Below are positions 41,533-49,925 of a stretch of 64,000 nucleotides of DNA, piece by piece. Position numbers and translations under genes: made by a program. The notes beneath the pieces were generated by a model, which worked only from the letters and a program-made list of their open reading frames with translations, made no database searches and was not told where the DNA came from. The DNA comes from Mumia flava (GTDB lineage: Bacteria > Actinomycetota > Actinomycetes > Propionibacteriales > Nocardioidaceae). The DNA lies in contig NZ_PGEZ01000001.1 in NCBI RefSeq assembly GCF_002797495.1, positions 1,860,001 through 1,924,000 on the forward strand, given 5' to 3'. Position 1 is the stretch's first letter. Each line of letters begins with the position of its first letter.

Positions 41533-44319
41533 GTGTCCCATCGACCCAGGCGACGAACCCTCGCCCTCACCACCGTGGCCGCCGCGCTCGTCGGCGGCGT
41601 GCTGGGGACCAGCTCTCCGGCCGCGGCCGAGCCGGCCGACCATCTCGTCATCAACGAGGTCTACGTCAACGGCGGCAGCGCCGGCGCCGCGTACACCAAC
41701 AAGTTCGTCGAGCTCTACAACCCGACCGCCGCCTCGATCGAGCTGGACGGGCTCTCGGTGCAGTACCGGTCCGCCTCGAGCTCGAACCCGCCGACCTCGG
41801 TGGTCGCCCTGACCGGTGACCTCCCGGCCGGCACCCACTACCTGGTCGGGGGAGGCAGCAACGGCGCCAACGGGTCCGCCCTGCCGACACCGGACGTCGC
41901 GTCGAACGGCTTCAACGTCGCGAACGGCGGCGGCACCGTCGTCCTGGCCGACACCACGTCTGCGCTCGACCCGCTGGCGACCGGCTCGGTGGTCGACGAC
42001 GACCGGGTCATCGACCTGGTCGGCTGGGGCAGCTCCCAGACGTACGAGGGGTCGGCAGCTCCGGCGCCGAGCGCCACGTCCGACGTCCGCAGCCTGAACC
42101 GCACCGGCTACGCCGACACCGACGTGAACGCCGCCGACTTCACCCTCTCGGCGACCGGCGACATCACGCCCGTCGCCTGCGGCGAGGCGTGCGCCGGGGT
42201 CGTCGAGCCGCCTGAGACCGTCACGATCGCCCAGATCCAGGGCACCGGCTCCGCGAGTCCGCTGGCCGGCGACACGGTGATCACGAGCGGCGTCGTCATC
42301 GCCACGTACCCGACCGGCGGGCTCAACGGGTTCTACCTCCAGACGGCCGGCTCCGGCGGCGCCGACGACGCGACGGAGGGGGCGAGCGACGGCATCTTCG
42401 TCTTCGGCGGCGGCGCTGCCGCCGCCGTGGCGCCCGGCGACCACGTGACGGTGACCGGAGAGGTCTCGGAGTACTTCGGGCTGACCCAGCTGACACCGGG
42501 GTCGGCCAGCGACGTGGTGGTGGAGACGGAGCCGGCCGAGGCGGTGAAGCCCACCGTGATCGACGGTCCCGTCGACGCTGCGGGCCGCGAGGCCCTCGAG
42601 GGCATGCTGATCGATCCCGAGGGCTCGTTCACGGTCACGAACAACTACGCCACGAACACCTTCGGTGAGATCGGGCTCGCGACGGGCGACGAGCCGCTGT
42701 ACGTCCCCACCGAGGTCGCCGCCCCGGGTTCGGACGCCCAGGCCGTCGCGGCACAGAACGCCTCCCGCCTCTTCACGCTCGACGACGCGTCGTCGGCGAA
42801 CTGGACGGCGGGCGGCTCGGACACGCCGCACCCGTGGCTGACCGGGGTCGACACGATCCGCGTCGGCGCCGGTGCTGCGTTCAGCGACAACGTGGTGCTC
42901 GACTACCGCTTCTCGCTCTGGCGCTTCCAGCCGCTGACCCCGGTCACCGCGGACGGCGCGAAGCCGGTGGCCTTCAGCGGCGCGGCGCGGCCCGCGTCGC
43001 CGCCGGAGGTCGGCGGCGACATCACGTTGGGCACGTTCAACGTCCTCAACTACTTCACCACCACCGGTGAGGAGTACGAGGCGGCGACCGGGCTCGACTG
43101 CGAGTTCTATCCCGACCGGGAGGGCAACCCGACCACCGTCGACGAGTGCGACGGCGACGCGGGTCCGCGCGGAGCGTGGGACGACGCCAACCTGGCCCGT
43201 CAGGAGGCCAAGATCGTCGCCGCGATCAACGAGCTCGATGCCGACGTCGTGTCGCTGGAGGAGATCGAGAACTCGGTCAAGTTCGGCCACGACCGCGACG
43301 ACGCCCTGGCGACCCTGGTCGACGCGCTGAACGCCGACGCCGGCGCCGGCACCTGGGCGTACGTCCCGTCGCCCGACGCGTCCGGTCTCCCGCCGCTGGC
43401 GAACCAGGACGTGATCCGCACGGCGTTCATCTACCAGCCCGCCTCGGTCGAGCCGGTCGGCGGCTCCACGGTCCTGGTCGGGTCGCCCGCCTACACCAAC
43501 GCGCGCGAGCCGCTCGCCCAGGCGTTCCGCCCGGTCTCCGGGACCTCCTCGGACGAGTTCGTCGCCATCGTGAACCACTTCAAGTCGAAGGGTTCCGGGG
43601 TCGACGACGGCACGGGCCAGGGTCTCGCGAACCCGGACCGGGTCGCGCAGGCCGAGGCGCTCGTGACGTTCGCCGACGAGGTCGCCGCCGACGCAGGCAC
43701 CGACAAGGTGTTCCTCACCGGCGACTTCAACGCCTACTCGCAGGAGGACCCGATCCAGGTCCTCCTCGATGCGGGCTACTCGGATCTCCAGGAGGACGCG
43801 GGAGCGGAGGAGACCTACCAGTTCGGTGGCGAGATCGGGTCGCTCGACCACGTGCTCGCCTCGCCCGCCGCAGCAGGCGACGTCACGGGGATCGGCGTGT
43901 GGTCGATCAACGCGATGGAGCCGATCGCCTACGAGTACAGCCGGTACAACTACAACGTGACCGACTTCTACTCGCCGGGCCCGTACCGCTCCAGCGACCA
44001 CGACCCGGCGCTCGTCGGGATCGACGTGGCCGACCGTACGGCCAGCGACATCCGTGCGGTCGCGACGCCGGGGGTGGGGCGCTGGATCAGCCCGCTGGTG
44101 ATCGCGAAGGTCACGCCGAAGGACGCGACCGGCACCGTCGACGTGCTGGCCGACGGCGAGGTCGTCGGCTCCGCGCCGGTCCGGCGAGGAGCGACGCTGA
44201 TCGCACTCGACGGCAGCGCGCTGCCGAAGGGGAAGTCGGAGGTCGTGGTCCGCTACAGCGGTGACGACACCTACGCCCCGTCGGAGACGACGGTGACGGT
44301 GCGGGTCCTCGGCCACTGA
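41533..44319 (+). CDS. extracellular nuclease, ExeM/NucH type
   Basis: 928 residues from the GTG at 41533, five bases after AGGAGG. Signal peptide (LALTTVAAALVGGVLGTSSPAAA). Lamin-tail domain at the start (HLVINEVYVNGGSAG, NKFVELYNP), an OB-fold (TIAQIQGTGSASPLAGDTVI) and an endonuclease/exonuclease/phosphatase domain (LGTFNVLNYF, SLEEIEN, GDFNAY, SLDHVLAS, SSDHDPALVG). An Ig-like C-terminal domain follows. Degrades extracellular DNA; with the nucleotidase it recovers phosphate and nucleosides. No cell-wall anchor is seen. Confidence 0.9.
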   Translation: MSHRPRRRTLALTTVAAALVGGVLGTSSPAAAEPADHLVINEVYVNGGSAGAAYTNKFVELYNPTAASIELDGLSVQYRSASSSNPPTSVVALTGDLPAGTHYLVGGGSNGANGSALPTPDVASNGFNVANGGGTVVLADTTSALDPLATGSVVDDDRVIDLVGWGSSQTYEGSAAPAPSATSDVRSLNRTGYADTDVNAADFTLSATGDITPVACGEACAGVVEPPETVTIAQIQGTGSASPLAGDTVITSGVVIATYPTGGLNGFYLQTAGSGGADDATEGASDGIFVFGGGAAAAVAPGDHVTVTGEVSEYFGLTQLTPGSASDVVVETEPAEAVKPTVIDGPVDAAGREALEGMLIDPEGSFTVTNNYATNTFGEIGLATGDEPLYVPTEVAAPGSDAQAVAAQNASRLFTLDDASSANWTAGGSDTPHPWLTGVDTIRVGAGAAFSDNVVLDYRFSLWRFQPLTPVTADGAKPVAFSGAARPASPPEVGGDITLGTFNVLNYFTTTGEEYEAATGLDCEFYPDREGNPTTVDECDGDAGPRGAWDDANLARQEAKIVAAINELDADVVSLEEIENSVKFGHDRDDALATLVDALNADAGAGTWAYVPSPDASGLPPLANQDVIRTAFIYQPASVEPVGGSTVLVGSPAYTNAREPLAQAFRPVSGTSSDEFVAIVNHFKSKGSGVDDGTGQGLANPDRVAQAEALVTFADEVAADAGTDKVFLTGDFNAYSQEDPIQVLLDAGYSDLQEDAGAEETYQFGGEIGSLDHVLASPAAAGDVTGIGVWSINAMEPIAYEYSRYNYNVTDFYSPGPYRSSDHDPALVGIDVADRTASDIRAVATPGVGRWISPLVIAKVTPKDATGTVDVLADGEVVGSAPVRRGATLIALDGSALPKGKSEVVVRYSGDDTYAPSETTVTVRVLGH

Positions 44320-44338
44320 CCCGCTCCGTACGGCCCGC

Positions 44339-44371
44339 GGGCCCCGTCCGGCACCTCGCCGGGCGGGGCCC
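44339..44371 (+). terminator. hairpin terminator after the nuclease gene
   Basis: GGGCCCCGTCCGG / CCGGGCGGGGCCC, near-perfect GC-rich stem starting 20 bp after the stop at 44319. Confidence 0.75.
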
Positions 44372-44499
44372 GTCCCGTTCTCCCGCGCCTCCCGGGCCGG
44401 GTGGTCGTGGGCGGCGACCCTGGATGTCGTCAGGGTCTCCCCTGAGATCGGGGAGCAACGCGTCGAATCGAACCGGCCGGGCGATATCGTGAGCGGACT

Positions 44500-45777
44500 A
44501 TGCGCACCATCCCGTCCGACGTGAAGGCCTGGTTCGGCCAGCGGCTGCTGCTGCGCTCCCAGCGCGACGGCATCGACCTGTCGAAGCTGTCGTTCGTCCC
44601 GCGTCGGTGGTTGATGCCGCTGCGACGCGACGGGCTCGATCCGGTTCCCCAGCTCGCGCGGACCCGTGAGGTCGCACCGGTCAAGCGGCTCGCACGGCTG
44701 TTCGGGATGAACATCTGGCTCGTCACGGGCCACACCGAGACCCAGGCGGTGCTCGCGGACCGGACCCGCTACAGCAACGACATCCGTCCGCTCGTCGGCG
44801 AGGTCGGGGCCAGCGACGGAGACATCGGCGGGCTGGGATTCACCGACCCGCCCGAGCACACCCGGCTGCGCAAGCTGCTGACGCCGGAGTTCACGATGCG
44901 CCGGCTCGCGCGGCTCACCCCGAAGATCGACGAGATCGTCGACCACCAGCTGGACGTGATGGAGGCCAAGGGACCCGAGGTCGACCTGGTGGCCGACTTC
45001 GCGTTCGCCGTCCCGTTCCTCGTGATCTGCGAGCTGCTCGGGCTGCCCGACGAGTCGCGGGACGAGTTCTTCGCCCTCGGCTCGGCGCGGTTCGACGTCT
45101 CCCAGGGCGGGGTCGGGAGCTTCGGCGCGATCTCGGACTCACGCGTGTTCCTGATGGACGCCACCAAGGCGCAGCGCGACAACCCCGGTGACGGGCTGAT
45201 CGGCAAGCTCATCGAGCAGGTCGGCGACGAGATCTCCGACTACGACCTCGGCGGTCTCGCCGACGGCGTGTTCACCGGGGGTCACGAGACCACCGCCAGC
45301 ACGATCGCGCTCGGTGCGATGGTCCTGATGAACGACGGCGAGGCGCGTCGCCGCCTGATCGCGGACGCCACGTTCGCCGACGCCGTGGTGGAGGAGATGC
45401 TCCGCTACCTCACCGTCGTGCAGATCGCCTTCCCACGGTTCGCCAAGGAGGACCACGCGCTGTTCGGCCGCCAGATCCGCAAGGGCGACGTCGTCGTCTG
45501 CTCGCTGTCGGGCTCGAACCGCGACGGCCGGACCGGCGCCGACCTCGAGTCGTTCAACCCGCACCGCGACTGGCCCGTCTCCCACGTCGCGTTCGGGCAC
45601 GGGTTCCACCGCTGCGTCGGGGCCGAGCTCGCGCGGATGGAGCTGCGCGCCGCGTACCCGAAGCTGTTCCAGCGCTTCCCCAACCTGCGGATGGCCTGCT
45701 CGCCGGCGGAGCTCCAGTTCCGTCAGCGGTCGATCGTGTACGGGGTGGAGCGCCTCCCCGTGCGCCTGTACGGCTGA
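44500..45777 (+). CDS. cytochrome P450
   Basis: 425 residues. Haem-ligand loop FGHGFHRCVGAEL with the cysteine at residue 372. The I-helix oxygen-binding motif is GGHETTAS. The ExxR motif is not obvious but is expected in EEMLRYL. Soluble class I bacterial P450; needs a ferredoxin partner that is not encoded nearby. Substrate unknown. Single-gene unit; the initiator ATG at 44500 overlaps no other gene. Confidence 0.9.
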   Translation: MRTIPSDVKAWFGQRLLLRSQRDGIDLSKLSFVPRRWLMPLRRDGLDPVPQLARTREVAPVKRLARLFGMNIWLVTGHTETQAVLADRTRYSNDIRPLVGEVGASDGDIGGLGFTDPPEHTRLRKLLTPEFTMRRLARLTPKIDEIVDHQLDVMEAKGPEVDLVADFAFAVPFLVICELLGLPDESRDEFFALGSARFDVSQGGVGSFGAISDSRVFLMDATKAQRDNPGDGLIGKLIEQVGDEISDYDLGGLADGVFTGGHETTASTIALGAMVLMNDGEARRRLIADATFADAVVEEMLRYLTVVQIAFPRFAKEDHALFGRQIRKGDVVVCSLSGSNRDGRTGADLESFNPHRDWPVSHVAFGHGFHRCVGAELARMELRAAYPKLFQRFPNLRMACSPAELQFRQRSIVYGVERLPVRLYG

Positions 45778-45785
45778 CCAACCCG

Positions 45786-45953
45786 CCGGTCGAGACCCGC
45801 CGGTCGAGGCGCGAGCACAGCCTTGTCCGCCGGTCGAGGCGCAGCGCAGCCTTGTCCGCCGGTCGAGGCGCGAGCACCGCCTTGTCCGCCGGTCGAGGCG
45901 CGAGCACCGCCTTGTCCGCCGGTCGAGGCGCGAGCGCAGCGAGCGATCGAGAC
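45786..45953. repeat. family B repeat array, P450-DUF308 junction
   Basis: Five tandem copies of a 29-30 bp unit (CGGTCGAGGC at 45801, 45831, 45860, 45890, 45920), each carrying GGTCGAGGCGCGAGCAC and CCTTGTCCGCC. The array ends GAGCGCAGCGAGCGATCGAGAC, the terminus seen at 38754 and in the mccA element. It occupies most of the 236-bp gap between convergent stop codons. The remaining 60 bp to 46013 show nothing recognisable. Confidence 0.88.
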
Positions 45954-46013
45954 TCCCGGACGGCACGACGCCCCGCGGCCCTGGTCGCAGCGCGGGACGT
46001 CGGCGTCGTGGGG

Positions 46014-46589
46014 TCAGGCCAGGTCGAGCTCCTTCGCGGCCTTGCGGACGTAGATCGCCGTGATCAGCCAGACCGCGCCCATCAGCAGCGCGTAGATCCC
46101 GATCAGGACGATCAGGGTGGTGAATCCGAGGTCCGGCCACACGAACAGCAGCACGGCGAAGAGGATCGAGAAGATCCCGGAGGCCAGCAGCCAGCCCCAA
46201 CCGCTTCCCGGGACCTCACGGATCCGCACGGCACCCGAGATCTCGAGCACGCCGATCATTGCGGACCAGAACGCCACCACGAGCACCAGCGCCAGTGCGA
46301 CCGCCTCGGGCGCCCGGAACGCGATCAGGCCGGCGGCGATCCCCAGCGCGCCTTCGAGCAGCAGCCAGCCCCAGGCGCGCCCGCGCCCGGTGAAGATCCC
46401 CGCGAGCGCGAAGATGCCGTCGAGCAGAGCCCAGATGCCGAAGAGCACGATGATGACCTGCGCGGTCTTGTCCGGCCAGACCAGCGCGACGATGCCGAAG
46501 GCGATCGCGATGATCGCGCGCAGCAGCACGACCCACCACGCCGTCTTGAACGCGGACCTCAGCGGCTCCGTCGCGACGACGTCACTCAT
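46014..46589 (-). CDS. DUF308 (HdeD-like) membrane protein
   Basis: 191 residues with six predicted membrane segments in three repeated pairs (WWVVLLRAIIAIAFGIVALVWP, VIIVLFGIWALLDGIFALAGIF, LLLEGALGIAAGLIAF and so on). The pairs share the GxxALLxG pattern of DUF308/HdeD, first described as an acid-resistance protein in Escherichia coli. Function here unknown. ATG at 46589, monocistronic. Confidence 0.82.
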   Translation of the reverse strand: MSDVVATEPLRSAFKTAWWVVLLRAIIAIAFGIVALVWPDKTAQVIIVLFGIWALLDGIFALAGIFTGRGRAWGWLLLEGALGIAAGLIAFRAPEAVALALVLVVAFWSAMIGVLEISGAVRIREVPGSGWGWLLASGIFSILFAVLLFVWPDLGFTTLIVLIGIYALLMGAVWLITAIYVRKAAKELDLA

Positions 46590-46690
46590 GGCTGCTCCTG
46601 CACTCGCTCCGACCGGCGGACGCCGGCTCCTTGACGGCGAGCGTAGGAGTCCAGGCGTCCCGCGTCGCGTGCTTCCGCGGCGTGTCGCCG

Positions 46691-46806
46691 GATCGCCGGC
46701 GCCATCCCACTCAGCGCCCGATCGCCGGCGCCATCCCACTCAGCGCCGGATCGCCGGCGCCATCCCACTCAGCGCCGGATCGCCGGCGCCATCCCACTCA
46801 GCGCCG
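46691..46806. repeat. 29-bp tandem repeats (family C, short form)
   Basis: Four units of exactly 29 bp (46691, 46720, 46749, 46778): GATCGCCGGCGCC followed by ATCCCACTCAGCGCC and one or two bases. Near-perfect copies. They lie upstream of the DUF308 gene and run directly into two long units (46807). All six frames stay open through the array, giving false reading frames with a repeated AEWDGAGD. Confidence 0.88.
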
Positions 46807-47026
46807 GATCGCCGGCGCCACCTGGCAACGCAGACCCGCACCTGGCTAGGGAAACCATCACAGCCAGGTGTCGGTCTACCCAGCCGGCTGGGGAGACCGC
46901 CCGCGCCCGTACGCCCGATCGCCGGCGCCACCTGGCAACGCAGACTCGCACCTGGCTGGGGAAACCACCACAGCCAGGTGTCGGTCTACCCAGCCGGCTG
47001 GGCAGACCGCCCGCGCCCGTACGGAG
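46807..47026. repeat. two 110-bp direct repeats (family C, long form)
   Basis: Copies at 46807-46916 and 46917-47026 are over 95 percent alike by eye. Each starts with the same GATCGCCGGCGCC head as the 29-bp units, but the tail is longer and contains two inverted repeats. In copy two these are CACCTGGCT / AGCCAGGTG (46949-46957 and 46972-46980) and GGTCTACCCAGCC / GGCTGGGCAGACC (46983-47008). Confidence 0.85.
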
Positions 47027-47044
47027 GGTCGCCGGGTGGGGCGC

Positions 47045-47251
47045 CTACACCAGGCCGTGGCGAACGGCCCAGACGACGGCCTCGATCGTGGTGTCGACGC
47101 CGAGCCGATCGGCGACCAGGCGGAGCCGGCGGCGTACCGTCCGCTCGGACACGTCGAGCCGACGTGCGATCGCCTCGACCGTCTCGCCTCGCGCCACGTC
47201 GCCGAGGATCTCCAGATCCATCGGCTCGATCTCGCTCTCGGTCACGACCAC
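47045..47251 (-). CDS. stand-alone LuxR-type HTH protein
   Basis: 68 residues consisting almost wholly of a GerE/LuxR DNA-binding domain (EPMDLEILGDVARGETVEAIARRLDVSERTVRRRLRLVADRLGV) with no receiver or sensor. GTG at 47251, or a second GTG two codons on. It is the last gene after the L-lactate dehydrogenase-like gene, 19 bp from it, so probably belongs to the rhamnose operon. It might be a small regulator or a remnant of a larger response regulator. Confidence 0.6.
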   Translation of the reverse strand: MVVTESEIEPMDLEILGDVARGETVEAIARRLDVSERTVRRRLRLVADRLGVDTTIEAVVWAVRHGLV

Positions 47252-47270
47252 GAAGCCCCCCGGCCCGGCC

Positions 47271-48500
47271 TCAGCGCCGCGGGATCAAGCGCTGGAGCTG
47301 CGTGACGTGCCCCGGCTCGAGCTCGGCGGTGCTTCCCACCCCGAGCAGTCGCATGGTGCGCTCGATCTCCGAGCGCAGGATCTCGATCGTGCGGTCCACA
47401 CCCGGACGACCCCCGGCCATCAGCCCGTAGAGGTAGGCGCGACCGATCAGCGTGAAGTCGGCACCGTGCGCCAGGCTCGCGACGACGTCGGCGCCGGACA
47501 TGATCCCGGTGTCCAGCCAGACCTCGCAGCCGTCACCGACCTCGGAGACCACCGACGGCAGCAGATGGAACGGGACGGGAGCGCGGTCGAGCTGGCGGCC
47601 GCCGTGGTTCGACAGGATGATCGCGTCCACACCGGCCTCGGCGAGCCGTGCCGCGTCCGCGACGGTCTGCACGCCCTTGACGACGAGCTTGCCCTCCCAC
47701 TGGGTACGGATCCACGCGAGGTCCTCGTACGTCACCGTCGGGTCGAACATCGTGTCCAGGAGCTGGCCGACGGTGCCGGACCACGAGTCGAGGGACGCGA
47801 ACGCGAGCGGCTCGGTCGTGAGCAGGTTGAACCACCACGCCGGCCGCGGGATCGCGTCGACGACGTTCCGCGGCGTCAGCGTCGGGGGGATCGTCATCCC
47901 GTTGCGGGTGTCGCGCCGCCGCGCCCCTGCGACCGGGACGTCGACGGTCACGACCAGCGCCTCGTACCCGGCCTTCGCGGCACGGTCGACCAGCGCCATC
48001 GACCGGTCGCGGTCCTTCCACATGTAGAGCTGGAACCAGTTCCGCCCGTGCGGCGCGGTCGCCGCCACGTCCTCGATCGAGGCGGTGCCCATCGTCGACA
48101 GGGTGTACGGGATGCCGGCCGCCTGGGCGGCTCCCGCGCCGGCGTACTCGCCCTCGGTCTGCATCAGGCGGGTGAAGCCCGTCGGCGCGATCCCGAACGG
48201 AAGCTCGGAGCGCACGCCCAGCGGTGACGCGGACACGTCGACCTTCGAGACGTCCCTCAGGATCGCCGGGTTGAGCTCGACGTCGCGGAACGCCTGGCGA
48301 GCGCGAGCGAGCGAGAGCTCCTCCTCCGCGGCCCCGTCGGTGTAGTCGAAAGCGGCCTTCGGCGTACGACGCTTCGCGACCGCCCGCAGGTCGGCGATCG
48401 TCAGGGCCGAGGCGAGCCGTCGCCTCCTCGGGCTCAGCACCGGCCGCTTGAACTTCATCAGCGGTCCCAGGTCGTGCCAGCGGGGTACGCGTCGCCTCAT
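47271..48500 (-). CDS. lldD: FMN-dependent alpha-hydroxy acid dehydrogenase, probable L-lactate dehydrogenase
   Basis: 409 residues. FMN oxidoreductase TIM barrel of the lactate dehydrogenase/glycolate oxidase family: [60 protein letters not shown], and the catalytic-histidine loop SNHGGRQLD. The ATG overlaps the rhaB stop (ATGA). In this position it would oxidise L-lactate, formed from rhamnose via lactaldehyde, to pyruvate. Mandelate or glycolate remain possible substrates. Confidence 0.82.
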   Translation of the reverse strand: MRRRVPRWHDLGPLMKFKRPVLSPRRRRLASALTIADLRAVAKRRTPKAAFDYTDGAAEEELSLARARQAFRDVELNPAILRDVSKVDVSASPLGVRSELPFGIAPTGFTRLMQTEGEYAGAGAAQAAGIPYTLSTMGTASIEDVAATAPHGRNWFQLYMWKDRDRSMALVDRAAKAGYEALVVTVDVPVAGARRRDTRNGMTIPPTLTPRNVVDAIPRPAWWFNLLTTEPLAFASLDSWSGTVGQLLDTMFDPTVTYEDLAWIRTQWEGKLVVKGVQTVADAARLAEAGVDAIILSNHGGRQLDRAPVPFHLLPSVVSEVGDGCEVWLDTGIMSGADVVASLAHGADFTLIGRAYLYGLMAGGRPGVDRTIEILRSEIERTMRLLGVGSTAELEPGHVTQLQRLIPRR

Positions 48501-49915
48501 CGTGTCGCCTCTCGGGTCGGTCGGGGGTCGAATCGTCGGGGTGTCCATGCTGCGCCGATCCGGGCGCGCAGGCTCTCCAGGTCCCCGCTCAGAGCGCCGA
48601 GCGTACGCGCCTGGACCAGCACGTTGCCGAGTGCCGTCGCCTCCTCCGGCCCCGCCAGGACGGGCAGTCCGAGACGGTCCGCCGTGAGCTGGCAGAGCAG
48701 CGCGTTGCGCGATCCGCCGCCGACCACGTGCACCACGGAGACGTCCACGCCGGACAGCTCCGCGGCGCTGCGCACCGTACGGGCGAAGGCCTCGGCGAGG
48801 CTCTCCAGGATGCTCCGAGCGAACTCGGCGCGGGTGGTCGGTGCCGGCACGCCCTGCTCCGCGCAGACCTCGGCGATCCGGGCGGGCATGTCGCCCGGCG
48901 GGAGGAACCGAGGGTCGTCCACGTCGAAGACCGGCACTGTCGCGGTGACCGCCTCCGCGGCCGCGAGCAGCTCACCCAGGTCGACGTCCGTGCCCGACTC
49001 GCGCTCCCAGGTCCGGATCGTCTCGCTCAGCACCCACAGGCCCATCACGTTGTGCAGGAAGCGGATCCGTCCGTCGACACCGCCCTCGTTCGTGAACCCG
49101 GCGAGGCGCGCCTGCTCGGTCACCACCGGCCGCTCCAGCTCGACGCCGACCAGACCCCACGTCCCGCACGAGACGTACGCGGCGCTGCCGGCGTCCATCG
49201 GCACGCCGACGACCGCCGACGCGGTGTCGTGGGAGCCGACGGTCGTGACCGCCGGGCGGATCCCGACGAGCTCGGCGACCTCCGGCCGCAGCCCGCCCAG
49301 TCGGGTGCCGGGCTCGACCAGGTCGGGCAGGGGCAGGGAGCCCAGCCCGACCCGGTCGAGCAGGTCGCGGTCCCAGGTCCGACGATGCACGTCGACGAGC
49401 CCGGTCGTCGATGCGTTCGTCGCCTCCGCCCAGCGGCTGCCGTTCAGCCACCAGGTCAGCAGGTCGGGGACCAGCAGCCACGCGTCCGCCGTCGCGACGA
49501 GGTCGTCGACCGCGAGCTGGAAGACCGTGGTGAACGGGAGGTGCTGGAGTCCGTTGCGGCGGTAGAGCTCCGCCGGGTCGACCAGGGCGTGCACCTTCTC
49601 CACGCCGGCGACGGTGCGCTCGTCGCGGTAGTGGAACGGCGCCGAGACCAGGTGGTCGCCGCGGAGCAGCCCGTAGTCGACCGCCCACGAGTCCACCGCC
49701 ACACCGTCGACGGCGTGGCTGCGTCCGGCGGTCCGCAGGCCGTCCAGGATCTCGCGGTACAGCGCGAGGACGTCCCAGTGGAGCCCGTCGGGCGTGCGCA
49801 CCGGGTGGTTGCCGAACCGGTGGACGACCTCGAGGTCGATCCGGTCCGGCGCGACGTGGCCGAGGATCACCCGACCGCTCGTCGCCCCCAGGTCGACCGC
49901 TGCCAGCACGGACAC
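48497..49915 (-). CDS. rhaB: rhamnulokinase
   Basis: 472 residues, GTG start. FGGY-family kinase: [17 protein letters not shown] (phosphate 1), [34 protein letters not shown], and [24 protein letters not shown] (phosphate 2/adenosine). Phosphorylates L-rhamnulose for the aldolase. Lies 10 bp after the bifunctional aldolase gene and overlaps lldD by four bases. Confidence 0.9.
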   Translation of the reverse strand: MSVLAAVDLGATSGRVILGHVAPDRIDLEVVHRFGNHPVRTPDGLHWDVLALYREILDGLRTAGRSHAVDGVAVDSWAVDYGLLRGDHLVSAPFHYRDERTVAGVEKVHALVDPAELYRRNGLQHLPFTTVFQLAVDDLVATADAWLLVPDLLTWWLNGSRWAEATNASTTGLVDVHRRTWDRDLLDRVGLGSLPLPDLVEPGTRLGGLRPEVAELVGIRPAVTTVGSHDTASAVVGVPMDAGSAAYVSCGTWGLVGVELERPVVTEQARLAGFTNEGGVDGRIRFLHNVMGLWVLSETIRTWERESGTDVDLGELLAAAEAVTATVPVFDVDDPRFLPPGDMPARIAEVCAEQGVPAPTTRAEFARSILESLAEAFARTVRSAAELSGVDVSVVHVVGGGSRNALLCQLTADRLGLPVLAGPEEATALGNVLVQARTLGALSGDLESLRARIGAAWTPRRFDPRPTREATR

Positions 49916-49925
49916 CGCAGCCCCC

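Noticed and set aside
46586-46951. Small proteins with repeated AEWDGAGD or RRHPTQR
   Set aside because: They are translations of the 29-bp tandem repeats; no ribosome site and no conservation expected.
9773-47026. CRISPR arrays
   Set aside because: The tandem units have no unique spacers: the tails are the same in each copy of a locus. No cas genes are present.
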